Source of the DNA: Laburnicola sp. R22_1
Taxonomy: Eukaryota > Ascomycota > Dothideomycetes > Pleosporales > Didymosphaeriaceae
Length of the DNA: 64,000 nt
Direction: 5' to 3'
Assembly (NCBI GenBank): GCA_014281115.1
Contig: JACONQ010000013.1
Location: forward strand, 1,478,501 to 1,542,500
This document shows positions 33,573 through 44,787 of this stretch, piece by piece (positions within the stretch are counted from its first letter, which is position 1; each line of letters opens with the position of its first letter). The position numbers and the translations under genes are program-made. The notes beneath the pieces are model-generated. The model was not told where the DNA came from. It did no database searches and worked only from the letters and a program-made list of their open reading frames with translations.

Positions 33573-35838
33573 GGGCAATGGGGGGTGGTAGGGCAGGTGG
33601 TGAGGGGCGTAGAAACAAGCAAGGCGTGCCTTTGGTGCTCTCTACTTTTCACCATACACGCGCACGGTCGCACAAATAATAGCCATATTTGCCCCTCCGT
33701 GTTTCTTCCAGCAACACGCAACCCACTGGCGTTGTGTCTCCCACGATCCCACGATCCCACCGTGAGCCCTCGAATGCCCCTCTTCCTCATAGAAATGCGA
33801 AGCTCCGCGCCTGCTCTCTTCCGCAGTCGACGGTTTGGCAGACTAGACATTGATCATCTACCAGTATAGCCAGGAGGTACGTTTCCTTGCCATGGACGGC
33901 GCCCTATTCTCGAGAGGGAGAGTCTGCGTGCGCTCAGCCATTACCGCGTGAACTGCACGCCCACTGACAAGCTCCCGCCTTGCTGGTATGAGGTAGTCCG
34001 AACATCCTCTGGCGAGGCAGGTGTCGCTATGCTAGGCCGAAGGCGCCCTTCAGCCCACGATACACGCCGGCCCACCGGAGCCCCTCTCGCTCGGAGTGAG
34101 CACAGCAGCGCCTGTAGCTTCTCCCACATAATGCAGATGCCCAGGGGGACTGATGGTCTTGAGGTAAGAGCTCAGCGGATGCGCGCAGGGGCTGCGCTCG
34201 ACGCCGGCCAGGGACACACGACAACGAGCAGGACCCCCAGACTCTTTCTCCTGGCGCGACGGCATGCGTAGGGTGATGTACATAGTAGCCATGGTATGGT
34301 ATGTGACAGGCACGAGTCTCAAGGCATGCGCGCTGGCCGGAGATGCTGACGACCCTGAGCACGGCACCCTGACCGTGGCAGGAGCGACCGCCTACACGGA
34401 AAGCGTGCGCTGCAACCGAACCGCTTCTTCGCGTCTACACCACCACGACGCTTCCAAGTTACCACGGCGCCAGCCTCCTCTTTGGCTGGCTCCAATCGCG
34501 TCATCGACAAGACCTCGAATGGAACAGACAGTAGCCACGTCTGTCATTGCGAACACTCCAGTTACAATACCGAGAGACGGGCTTCTCCGCCAAAGCATCG
34601 AAAAGCACCTGGTCAACATGCTTCGCGCCGCGACGGCGGGCACGCATCCTTCGAAATGCGTGCCCTTCTCAGCAAAGTTCTTGACCTAGGAGCTGGTTGC
34701 GAGGACCTCGCACGAGCGATGCAAGTCGTTGTTCATACAGCCATGTCCGGTTCATTGTAAAGACACGCGAGACCCACTACGGCGGTCAAATCCCGGTGAC
34801 GAGTAGAGAGATGCATCAAATATACCCGCGTGGCCACACAATGCCGACCCCTGCAATCCAGTTGCAGCGTCATCTGTCCCTGGCCACTTAGAGATCGGAC
34901 AGATCCATACTACGCCTGTTGGAGTCCCGCAGAGAAATCAGAGTCGGCAAAACAATGCTCTGTGCAGGCGGTAATACACGACCGATCGATGGACTATCAT
35001 GGCACCGCAGCCCGCCACTACGGCTTCGGCAGAGACAAATCCGTGCATCCCTTTCAAGCTCGGCTTCATCAAAGGATTGAAGCCCACCCCACTCGATAGT
35101 CTGGGCGTTATATTGCAACCTGGGCCTTGTTTCTGTGCCGTTGTTCTCTGTATGAGACTATATCGTCCAAGAAGCAATTATGTTGGGTGGTGATTGAGCG
35201 ACGAGGAAGAGATGGATAAAAAGGAGTTGAAGGCGATGTCCCCATGTCCACTCACTGTGGACTCAGCTCAGTGGGAATCGACTGGGTTAAAGAGCTCCAC
35301 TTGGGTTTTAAATCCACCTTGAGACATTTGAGAAATGAACAAAGAGCGAAACACGCCTCTTTAGCGCATTGGGCCATGGACAAAGTGTTCGCCCTCCGGT
35401 ATCGGTGGGATCAACATCAAACCGCAGCGAAGTGCCTCAAGACCGTTCGATTGGCTAGCACAGAATGGTGTCAATAAGAAGCAGTACAACATACAACTGC
35501 CGATTCTCTCTCGGCGGCCTAATCCGAGAAGAGGTAAATAGGGCAGATGCTGAGCTCCATAGCAGAGGGGCGAGCACAATGCCTGTCAAGGCTTAAAACA
35601 CCACGCCGGCTCTGCTGTATGATAAATCGCGTCCGATCGAGATACGACCACTATGCTGCATCCAAGGGACCAATGATCGATGTACACGAAGGCTCGGGGG
35701 AAGGGGCGCATGCAGCAATATCGCCTCCGAATGGTGTTGGGGAAACGGGAAGGGACCAATCTCGATCCAAAGGGCTATTTGCATGACCTTCAAACTGTTG
35801 TAATATCTCTTTCGCCATTTTGAAAGGAGTGCAGACTT
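33573..35838. other. 2.3 kb without a supported gene
   Basis: Many overlapping short frames occur on both strands, as expected for GC-balanced noncoding DNA. None extends by plausible splicing or shows a domain. A CCCACGATCCCACGATCCCA repetition lies near 33742. Confidence 0.45.
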
Positions 35839-37148
35839 TCAAAATTTCGCAAACTTCGGCACCGGTAGGAGGACCTCCAGGCGGTCTGCAAGGGCTGCAT
35901 AGTTGTCATGCCACGGTTCAATGCGGTTCTGCAGGAACGTTTTCCAGTCTCCAACGTCTTGCAACTTTTGACCGACAAGCGCAGCCCGCAGCTCGTCCAG
36001 CACGTTTCCAGCAAGACCGGCGCCCTTCGCCTCAAGTGTCTTGATTGTTCCGTAGTGTACATTCAGATCTATCTCGACGTCGGCGAAAGGTTGCAGGATG
36101 ACGTTAAATTGTGGCGTCTGGGACCAGGTCCAGTCGTCGGTCTATGCAAGTTAGCCTTGATCTTGCACAACCGGCGAATACGAACCCTGAGTTCATCGTA
36201 GCCTTTCCTGACGCCGGGAATGCTTAGGTGCTCCTCGCCCACAATCTCCAGCTTGAGCAACCTTCCCCAGTGGGTATACGTCTCCAGAAACTCTTCCTGG
36301 AGGCACTTCTGGAATGCCTCAACTTCCAGGCCGATATTGCCTACCGGCGAGCTGACGCTCTCTACTCCCTTCGCCTGTATGAAGCTCCGTGCGGGAGAGT
36401 GGAGATATTCGGGGATGATGTGCAAATTCGGAGAAGTGAGAAGCGTCGTCGCATGGTGCAGAGCCCGCGCCCGTGTCAACTTGTATGCTGAGCCAGAGAC
36501 TTTCAGTGGCCTAGGTCCTCCTTCGTCGACCGTGTATGCCGTCCGATGCGTGTCTTGGGGGTCGGTGGCGCGTTTCGAATGACCCTGGTCCAGCACAATG
36601 TCATGACGTTCGTTGACTCGAGCACGTTCGACACCCATCTTACGGAGCGCGCGGACGACCATCTCAGCGTGTCTGTCTCTCGTGAATTCGGCGCGCGGGC
36701 ATGTGATGCTCCAATTGACGTTGCCCTGGTCGTGGAAGACAGCGCCACCGCCGGATCGCCTGCGTACAAGGTCGACATCGCCGATAGCAGGCGGCTCTGT
36801 ATCTTTGGCGGCCCTGCCGTTCCGCGCGGCTGCCTGTAGTATGCCCAAATTGACCTCCGACCACGGGTTCTGATTCCTGCCGATGACGACGCAGGGACGG
36901 TTCGTGTAGAGGAAAAGCACCGTCGAGTCAGGCGGCGAGGTGCGCAGGATGTAGTCCTCGATGGAGAGGTTGACAAAGGGGTCTTTGCTGCGCGAAATGT
37001 AGCTCTGCAGCCGATTGGCAGGGTCCGTGAGCTTCTCGGCAAACGACGAGAAGGCACGGCGCGCGAAAGACATGCCGCGCTTGGATGCAGTCGTTATCGA
37101 GAAGACGGACCGAAGCAAAGAGCGTGAAAATCCTCGCGAAGGCGCCAT
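35839..37148 (-). CDS. AIM22: Mitochondrial lipoate-protein ligase A-like (Aim22/Lip3)
   Basis: Aim22/Lip3 transfers lipoyl or octanoyl groups to the E2 subunits of mitochondrial 2-oxoacid dehydrogenases. Two exons inferred: 37148-36186 and 36141-35839, with a 44-bp intron (donor GTTCGT, acceptor CATAG) that joins GYDELR to TDDWTWSQTP, restoring the family's DWTW..TPQF block; 421 residues. The N-terminus MAPSRGFSRSLLRSVFSITT with following arginines is a likely mitochondrial presequence. Diagnostic sequence: NLSIEDYIL, VIGRNQNPWSEVN, the RRRSGGGAVFHDQGN motif, and LKVSGSAYKLTR, which holds the conserved lysine that contacts lipoyl-AMP. The open frame without the splice runs on for 38 wrong residues. 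Confidence 0.9.
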
Positions 37149-39332
37149 CGAGGTCGTTACATGCCGTTGGTTGGTCGTGTAGGGAGGAGCAAACGTTCAC
37201 ACAAATCTTGGGCGGTCATAGCTTCCTTTGGGTTAGCGGCACGGCAACCCTCCGGACTTCAAGCATCGGCGGCGCCCGGGCGGTGTCTCCCCCACATGCC
37301 AGCCATCGTTACCTTCGGCGAGCCCATGTTTTTGCGGTTCGAAGGCGATGATAAGATGTGAAAAAAGCTGTGCGACGCCTCCCTATATGAAAACTTCGCC
37401 CTACCGAGAAATCGCTGCGCGCACATGCCCCCCTGGGAACTCCCGAGCCCACTAGGGACATCCACCCCGGCATGCGTGATAACTTGTAGCTCCTAGCATG
37501 GAGAAAGTCCCAAAGATGATTTTGTTGATTCTAGGGGGGAGGTATCTCTTGTCCTAGTGCAAATCCTTTCCAACGGTTGTGCGCACGCTCTGGACAACCT
37601 CTTACATTCAGGATGGCGCGACTTCAATGTAAAGATTGGAAAGAACACCGGATGCTGGAATCGTTGAAGCTGGCTTTTTCCCGTCTCATCTTTGACCCGA
37701 AAAGAATCTGTGTGTTGCTATTCAGGGGCTCCGTATCGTTCTTTGCTCGCATTCTCAAAATACGTGGGTTGGAAACCCGACGACGTCTACTTCCTACGGT
37801 AGAATATGAAAGAGAGATAAGTGAGCTCAGATGGTCGATACCTAGGAGACGAGACGGCCTTGGAACTCCAGGAGCAAGTCTGCAAACCGGGAGCTGGCAC
37901 TCGACGCATCCGCTTTGTTTTCTATCATTGCTTTCCATTCCTCAGTCACGGTAGACCGACGAGGTATGCCCTGGAATGGGTCGTTCGTTTGCAACCTGTT
38001 GGCAACACCAAGAATAGCCTTCAATGAGGCCACACAGTGCCATATAAGCTTCACGGCATACCGCTGCATGGTTTCGGCAAAGGTCTCTGACAAAGCATGC
38101 TCCTATTGCCACGGTCGTATCTTCACTTTGCAAAATCAAAAATCGAATGAGCAGAGCGGTATATAATTTCCAGAAAGACTTCAGGGGTTCTTTCGGCTCG
38201 GCGCTGGCGCGCATCGAATACTTGAACCTCTCTAGACATATGCAACATATCGACATCACAGGCGGGTTACTATCTCTTAAGATGTATCTAAGTTGACGCA
38301 GCGTCTTGTAAGGGTCAGTACTTCAGTAATATATTCTGATATGCCTCAGATACTAGGCAGAGAAGGTGACGAATCTGAGTCACTGTTATCCAATGCACAT
38401 GGCGCAGTCGGAGTAGATACGAGAGGGTATGTATGCATAGGAGCGATATGACGGCTGACATAACCCTCAGCTCCTACTATCTCTGCATCGGCGTGCTACT
38501 AAAGACAACATTACATATCGGTGCGCTCAAAGGGACAAGCATTCAAATGTGGAAGATATCCAAGCTACGAAGAACCGGATGCCACCTGGGGGCTAACCTG
38601 GAGTTTATTCGTCTTCATCCCAACTACGAACAACTCCGGCATACACAATGCGGCTATCTCGGGATATCTCTGGTCGCAAAGCATATTGAGCTTGGCTTCA
38701 ACAAGACATGAAGACAGGCTTGGTCCGCACGCGAAGGCTGTGTGGTGCCATCCCTCCCATATTACCAATGCTTCTTTTTAGAAGGTGGTTCTTAGAGGGC
38801 CCCCACATCCTGCAAACAGGTTTTTCGATGCAAGATTATCGTTGTCGCTGCTCGAAGACTATGTGCGCGGATCTTTGAAGTCTTTCGAGCGATGTTCTCT
38901 CGGTCTGTCTATGCTTGGTGGATTTATCCCTACCAAGATTCGTGAAAGGATCTGTTTTGGGTGTGGGGAGTATCTGTTGGTACGGACATTGTTGCTGCTG
39001 CTACTGCTACCGCTGCCTCAGCTCGTGCGTTGAGAAACCCCGGCGGCTTTTTCTCTTGTTCGAAGGTACGAGTGCGTCAAGTCGCCCATGCCAGTCACGC
39101 AAAGGCTCTTGACTCGTCGTTAGCCTAGCAACGCCCCAGGGACCACCTCGCTGCTTTCACCGTCCCCAAGCAAACGCCGTCACTCGCGCACGCCTTCGCC
39201 TGTCGCCGCACAACCCCACGATTGGAATCCACCTAGAGGCCTAGGGGATATACTCAACCTACCTGTAGTCTATATAAAGGCCAGAAGGGAGAAATTTCTT
39301 CAACAAAACATGATACGCGATATCAAACCGCA
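37149..39332. other. 2.2 kb without a confident gene
   Basis: The minus strand between 38259 and 37842 has two overlapping open frames with fairly protein-like composition (ERFKYSMRASAEPKEPLKSF... and MSETFAETMQRYAVKLIWHC...), which could be a decayed gene, but no domain or splice joins them convincingly. A TATA-like TCTATATAAAGG sits at about 39270, 60 bp before the tRNA-like repeat. Confidence 0.4.
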
Positions 39333-39703
39333 TGGCTCAGTCGGTTATCTCCTCGAAACTCGCCCCCCTCCACTCCTCCGCTAAAACAACAATACGCTGA
39401 CCGTTCGACTCCAGGACCCGCCGCCCACCGTCCGCCGCCGCCTCTCTTACTAACAACTAACGCCACAGCAAGCAGTATATAGCTCCAGATAGAGTAGATA
39501 GCGCGTTCCTTCGGCCGTTCCCCCACAAACACCCCTAGAATAGGTTCTAACTGTGAACAGGATACAGAACAACAACTCACACACACACCACACACTAAAC
39601 GACCGAACAAATATATACCACCAGACAATATACAACACGATACCAACCAACAAAACCAGTAAGTAAACACTAACAAGTAGAACAGGAGATAACCGACTGA
39701 GCC
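39333..39703 (+). repeat. 371-bp repeat with tRNA-like boxes and 20-bp inverted ends
   Basis: The ends are exact inverse copies: GGCTCAGTCGGTTATCTCCT (39334-39353) and AGGAGATAACCGACTGAGCC (39684-39703). The left end also reads TGGCTCAGTCGG (39333-39344), a good match to the RNA polymerase III A box and tRNA D arm, and GTTCGACTCC at 39403-39412 matches the B box / T arm. The right end is followed at once by T-runs (39707-39730), which terminate polymerase III. This could be a tRNA-derived SINE-like unit whose RNA closes by pairing its ends, or a MITE with chance box similarity. The interior is not a tRNA. No clear target duplication is seen. Confidence 0.55.
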
Positions 39704-39832
39704 TTCTTTTTTTGCTATTTTTTTAATCTTTTTTTTGCTAATATATTAGGCTGCAGATAATACAAAGCTTTTACTTTGTTAGCGCAGGCAATAGTATTGC
39801 TCTAATGTTGCGACCTTTGTGCGCTTGGCCTT

Positions 39833-39956
39833 ACCCTCAACCTCTAAAGTTATACCCAACAGCAGACGCTCGCCTCCTCCCCTCCGTCCTCACCCTCAAC
39901 CTCCCAGATTATACCCAACAGCAGACGCTCGCGTCTCGCATACCCAAACGCTCGCC
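39833..39956 (+). repeat. Two and a half direct repeats upstream of a membrane protein gene
   Basis: A 41-bp unit ACCCTCAACCTC.....TTATACCCAACAG...CTCGC occurs at 39833-39873 and again at 39892-39932, offset 59 bp, with a few substitutions in the middle. A shortened third piece, ATACCCAAACGCTCGCC, occupies 39940-39956, ending directly at the ATG of the next gene. The array therefore forms its 5' leader or core promoter. Confidence 0.8.
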
Positions 39957-40739
39957 ATGCGCGGCTTCTTCTACCTCCTAGCGCTTACGTTCGCGTTCCT
40001 CTTCCACCCCGCCTCTCTTTCCGAAGCCCTACCGCTTGTGGGTGAGCAGGTCTTCTTCGTGCACAAAGATAACACCCTGCCGCAAAAGTACAAGATAATC
40101 GAAGTTAAATGGACGCCGCGTACGACGCCACCTCCACTAGACATCAGCCTGTGGTACAAATGGGTACAGATCTGTCGCGACCGCAATGCTTGGGAGGAGC
40201 AGCTCATATGGATCGTCTTCGAAATAGTCGGTCTCACGCTCGACGAGGTCGTTCGTGGTTGGAAACTCTGGCTTTGCGGTGCCTATCTACTATTGCTGGG
40301 TTTGAGCGTTGTCGGCTTCATACGCGCCTACCTCTTTTCTCGATCCCACAGGATGCGGCGCATGCTGGAGTTCGCTCCAGGCCGTAGCAGGCACCTATCC
40401 GCATTTTGGATGCGTGAGATTCTTTACGAGCAGAGTCTGGCACTCCTACCACATCGCCCGTCCTCCACGCCCAGTGCCTTCCGCCGATTGCTCTGGGAAC
40501 TTTCACCTATCAGTCACCTCACGCCTCCCAGTGTCCCTCCGCTTGACCCCGACGGCCCCGCTCCGCACACAGGCCCACCAGTAGATCGAGGACTTCCTGC
40601 TTTCGTAGAGCTGCTTCTCGAGGCAGATCCCGAAGAAGGTAAGCTTTGTCATTCGACCCATCTGTCCATCTTTCCTAATTCTCTTGTAGATTTCAACATG
40701 CTGTTAGCGCTGGGAATGTACATGGGCCGACAAGGATGA
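39957..40739 (+). CDS. Signal-anchored membrane protein, unknown function
   Basis: Start ATG 39957 (MRGFFYLLALTFAFLFHPAS); the open frame upstream comes only from the repeat array and lacks ATG. Exons 39957-40638 and 40690-40739 are inferred around a 51-bp intron (GTAAGC...TTGTAG), giving 243 residues; the intron is a multiple of three without a stop, so both forms are open. The N-terminus is a hydrophobic signal sequence, followed by a lumenal segment (VGEQVFFVHKDNTLPQKYK), then a transmembrane helix around residues 103-125 (LCGAYLLLLGLSVVGFIRAYL) and a basic, proline-rich tail. The tail ends FNMLLALGMYMGRQG. Similar small proteins of unknown role occur in Dothideomycetes. I recognise no domain. 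Confidence 0.65.
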   Translation: MRGFFYLLALTFAFLFHPASLSEALPLVGEQVFFVHKDNTLPQKYKIIEVKWTPRTTPPPLDISLWYKWVQICRDRNAWEEQLIWIVFEIVGLTLDEVVRGWKLWLCGAYLLLLGLSVVGFIRAYLFSRSHRMRRMLEFAPGRSRHLSAFWMREILYEQSLALLPHRPSSTPSAFRRLLWELSPISHLTPPSVPPLDPDGPAPHTGPPVDRGLPAFVELLLEADPEEGKLCHSTHLSIFPNSLVDFNMLLALGMYMGRQG

Positions 40740-41280
40740 ACAACACGAAGGTAGTTGCCAGGGGATCATATCAGATGCTTAGAGAGAAGACTATGCTTTG
40801 CAATAAAATGTCTTCCATTCAAGTATATCCACATGTCTCTATTAGGTATACTAACACTTTTGGAGAGCGAGTGTTAGCCAGGGTGGCAGCAAATTATCTT
40901 GGTGCCTAGGAAAACTTCTTACATACACGATGTTGTATAACGCTCCCTTTCTCGCAAACGCGATGCTCCTACATAACATTTAAGGTAAGCATCGAGATAA
41001 GCTTTTGCCCGCCGGTGTGGCGGCTGGTAGACCTCCGGACTTTACTCGGCTCCCCACACTCCGTAACCCATCACCCCGTGTCAAGCGGGCTGCATGACAG
41101 CTCCAAATTGGAACATGAGGGCTGAGAATATGCGCGGGTCGCTGATTAAATGCAGGGCAGAAGGTTGTCTTGCGCCGATCCAATACCGGTACCCGAGCCG
41201 CTATATATATGCTGAGCGCAGCTCATACTCGGGATGCGCTTCAACAAGCCGTATCGCTTATACACTGCTAGTTTGGCAGC
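40740..41280. other. Intergenic, upstream of the monooxygenase
   Basis: About 540 bp between two plus-strand genes. CTATATATATGC at 41200 could be a TATA element 75 bp before the monooxygenase start. No gene is visible. Confidence 0.5.
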
Positions 41281-42647
41281 ATGGAAACAAACGACAACAC
41301 GCAGCACAAGGGCCCTGCTGCATCGCCCCTCCCTGTTGTGGTGGCAGGTGGGGGCTGTGTAGGCCTCTTCCTCGCCCTTCTCCTCAGCCAGTCTAGTATA
41401 CCAAATCGTGTAATCGTAAGCATACCTTCATCGTGTTCAATCTCTTACTGATCCTAACTTTCACAGGTGATTGAACCCATGCACCCGGATCCAGCGTCCA
41501 CACGAGCAATGGCCCATCAACCCCTCATCTTCCCAATCTTCGCACGCGCAGGTCTCATGTCCGAGCTCTCCGACCAAGGCAGCTTCTCCTCTGGCATCTG
41601 TTTCCGGACAAGCGCGAAGAGCGGTTCGAAGTTGATCGCAGGCAGACATTTTAAAGAAGGGGAGAAGGCACAGCTGCTGCTTCCGCAGGGCAAATTCCAG
41701 GAGATTCTCATGAAAAAGATGGCGGAGGCAGGAAGGTCAGAGGTACGGCTGGGATCACGGGTTTTGGCATTTGAGGAGGGAGAGGATAGAGTAGACGTCA
41801 GGATGCAGAATTGCGACGGCATGGAAGAGACGATACAAGCGGAATACTTGATTGGGGCTGACGGAGCGAAGTCGACTGTGAGGAAGGCCCTGGGACTTTC
41901 CTTTGATGGTGAAATGCTTCCCAATCAGCTTGTAGCGACGGACATCATATATGACTTTCATAAGCACGGCTTCTTCGACGCGAACTTCATCATCGACCCC
42001 GAGGACTACGGACTCATTGGGCGCATAACCACAGATGGGCTGTGGAGAGTGAGTTACGGCGTGCCGAATGAGGTTAACGAGGAGGATGTGCGGAAGGGGG
42101 CAGAAGACAAGCTCAGACTGATGCTGCCGGATGGAGGCAAGAGCAGGTTTGAGATAAAGAGAGTCGCACCGTATAAGGCGCAGCAGCTATGTGTAGAGAA
42201 GCTCTGGACGGGAAGAGTAGGCCTGTGTGGAGACGCCGCGCACTGTAAGTCTCTCTTTCCACACGGCGGCATGACCAAACCCAGAAGTTTGAGCTAACGG
42301 CCTTTGTGTGTATAGTGACAAACCCCTACGCCGGCCTCGGTCTAGCATCCGGTATCGCCGACGCATCCTCGCTCGCAGATGTTCTCATTCGCATACTCAC
42401 TCACCAGTCCGCCGATGCTTCCAAGCTCCTTTCTTCCTGGTCCGACGCGCGGCGGCAGAAGTTCTTGGCCGTGATAGACAAGCCTTCACGTATGGCGTAT
42501 GCGCGGGTGAAGAATAAGGTCGACACACAAGAGGGCGTAGATGCGTTGCTTTCAAGGGATCCGATGGTGGGTGCGCTGAAGAAGGGCATGCCTATTATGC
42601 CGCCGAGTATAGAGACGAAGATGGAAGAGTTGGAGGGGTGGGCATAG
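41281..42647 (+). CDS. FAD-dependent monooxygenase (aromatic-ring hydroxylase type)
   Basis: Exons 41281-41415, 41467-42244 and 42316-42647 are inferred with introns of 51 and 71 bp; frame is kept throughout, giving 414 residues. Group A flavoprotein monooxygenase hallmarks: a Rossmann GGGCVG nucleotide-binding loop at residues 23-28 (VVVAGGGCVGLFLALLL), the LIGADGAKSTVRKALG motif, and GDAAHLTNPYAGLGLASGI at residues 300-318, contacting the FAD ribityl chain. The first exon is essential because it holds the FAD loop. These enzymes hydroxylate small aromatic or polyketide-like substrates with NAD(P)H. No polyketide synthase or other cluster gene is nearby, so the substrate cannot be guessed. 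There is no C-terminal membrane helix. Confidence 0.88.
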
Positions 42648-43197
42648 CCGCGCTCAGCGAAGTTGTAAACTCGGAGAATATCTCTGGAGAGTAGTTTGAT
42701 CTCATGTTTGGTATATCGTTGGGTCGGAGATGGTCTATTATCAGACTCAACGCTAGACTGGTGTCCCATCCCGCATACAATAGAAAATTTTGCAGTCGAT
42801 TATTTGTTGCGGCCTTGCAATCTGTTTCATCATTCGTTTGTATTCTTTTATGGTCAACCCAACCTATTGCAAATTATGAGACTTAACAGCGCAAACACAC
42901 TTGAGCTTGCACGCATCGCTAACAAAAGCACTTAGATAGGTTCTGAGATATATCAAGAAGTCTATAGATGTGGCTAAATTCAAACAAACAAATTCTTTGC
43001 GCGTTGACAGGACAAGTCATGCAGTTGAGCTGCGTAAGGAAAGGTAGCGCGTGATTATGCTGGTATCAAAAAAATCATGGATGCTATTATTAATATTGAA
43101 GAACCTATTCGTAATTTTGGTGCCTGTTTTATTAAAATTACGTACACAAATAGAGAAAATGATTCTGTACCTGTGTGCGGGCTATACACTTGCTAAA
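42648..43197. other. Convergent spacer
   Basis: About 550 AT-leaning bases between the stop of the monooxygenase and the stop of the broken secreted-protein gene. No gene or RNA is visible. Confidence 0.45.
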
Positions 43198-43537
43198 CTA
43201 TGGTAGTACGCCGTCCCTGAGGCAAGTCTTCCAACGACCATCTGAGGAGATTTTCCGCATCGCATCCTTCATTGCCTGTTCACCTCCTCTAGCTCCTTGT
43301 CCCTTCGGGGCGACGCGAAAAAGTCGATCTGTATTCTTCGCTATGCCGGCAAGGCGCGGGGCTCTGGAGGCAAGTCCCTCGAGATTTCGACCAAAGCGAG
43401 CCAAAAACGAAGCAAGCATACGCCCAGCAAATAGACCGACATCTATGAGGACAGGAATAAATTGCAAGAAGCGCTCTTCGATTATGACGTTGCCTGCCTG
43501 TGTTGCATTCGCTATTTCGGTACCGAGGTGGACGGCG

Positions 43538-44210
43538 TAACGTGTCCGTGCGCGTGATGCGCCGCTTTTTACTAGGAAAATCAAGAAAAACAAGGAAGTT
43601 TAAAGCAGTATAATTCTTTAACTACCTTTCCTTTTTAAAATCTTCCTTTATTAAAGTTATTAAGAAAGACCATCTCTATAACTTTAGAATTTTAGTTTTC
43701 TAATAATAATTAGTTTTAAGAAAAAAGTATAAAAGTGCTAAAATTTAAGTCACTAAAATTTAAAAATAATACTTTTTTAGGTGTAAAGTATACTATTTAG
43801 AACACATTTTATATTAGGTTCTTTTTAATAAAACTCTTAACTAAAAAGTTAGATTATCTTTTTATTTTTTTAAGAAAAATAAATTAGGAAAGATAATCTA
43901 TCTTCTTAAGTAGCTCTTTATAAGAAAAATTCTAATACAAAATATATTCTAAATAGTATATTTTACACCTAAAAAGAATTATTTTTAAATTTTAGGGACT
44001 TAAATTTTAGCACTTTTATACTTTTTTCTTAAAACTAATTATTATTAGAAAAATAAAATTCTAAAGTTATAGAGATGGTCTTTCTTAATAACTTTAATAA
44101 AGGAAGATTTTAAAAAGGAAAGGTAGTTAAAGAATTATACTGCTTTAAACTTCCTTGTTTTTCTTGATTTTCCTAGTAAAAAGCGGCGCATCACGCGCAC
44201 GGACACGTTA
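43538..44210. repeat. 673-bp palindrome (fold-back) centred near 43874
   Basis: The left arm begins TAACGTGTCCGTGCGCGTGA and the right arm ends with its exact complement TCACGCGCACGGACACGTTA. The arms match over about 335 bp each with few differences, essentially without a spacer; the centre is near TTTATTTTTTTAAGAAAAATAAA. The interior of the arms is very AT-rich. TA at both limits (43538-43539, 44209-44210) would also suit a separate TA-targeting MITE nested in the pogo element's end, or an inverted duplication of its left end. Confidence 0.9.
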
Positions 44211-44231
44211 AATCTTAACTCAAAAGACCCT

Positions 44232-44787
44232 CCTTAAGTATAAAGTTAAGGGCCTACGCGAGGCTCTAATTAATAAGAGGACGCGTAGGAAGCGAGGCAA
44301 GCCTCTCCTGCTCGAGGAGCCTGAGGAGTACTACGGTGGAGCTGTATTTTGGTCTCCAAGGAAGGTGAGGGAGGCACGTGATCGCCAGCAGCTCTAGGAG
44401 CTCGAGGAGGAGCAGGTACAACACCAAAAAGCTGAGACAAACAGGCTTCGTGAGGAGGCAAGGCAGGCTAAGGCAAGGGAGAAGGAGATGAGGCGTCAGG
44501 CAAGGGCTGCAGCCAGGCTAGTGAGGGAGAAGGAGAAGGCTGAGAAGGCTGCTGAACAGGCCTCTAGGGCAGCTGCTCGCAGGACTCATCAACGACTCAA
44601 ACAAGCTCTTAAAACCTCCTAAAAGGGTAAGAAGCGCAGCCTTAAGGCTCCTATAGGAGCTACTCTAAAAAAGAGATCTATTGCGAGGCCTACAGCTGGT
44701 GGATCGCCTCAGGGTGTTGTTACAGGCGCACCAGCTATTCAGTCACGACGCGGCCGAGCAATCAATACTCCAAAGCGATATTTGTAG
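44232..44787 (+). pseudogene. C-terminal tail of a pogo-type transposase
   Basis: The plus-strand frame reads LKYKVKGLREALINKRTRRK, then RGKPLLLEEPEEYYGGAVFW, SPRKVREARDRQQ, one TAG, and a long basic/acidic coiled segment (ELEEEQVQHQKAETNRLREE...). A second stop precedes KGKKRSLKAPIGA and RRGRAINTPKRYL with a TAG at 44785. This GKPLL...Y.GGAVFWSP.KV block is characteristic of the tail of fungal pogo-type DDE transposases. The catalytic domain is missing, so the element cannot move itself. GC content is normal, so this piece has escaped heavy RIP. Confidence 0.8.

Noticed and set aside
37842..38259. Two overlapping minus-strand frames resembling part of an NLR-type N-terminal domain
   Set aside because: The phrase-level resemblance (SFWKLYTALLIRFLI) is weak, the frames cannot be joined by a credible splice, and no NACHT or repeat domain follows.
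39333..39412. Genuine tRNA gene
   Set aside because: A and B box matches are present, but the spacing is about 70 bp and the acceptor and anticodon stems cannot be formed.
39323..39676. 117-codon hydrophobic minus-strand frame inside the tRNA-like repeat
   Set aside because: Its hydrophobicity follows from the T-rich complement of the repeat and it begins and ends within repeat sequence.
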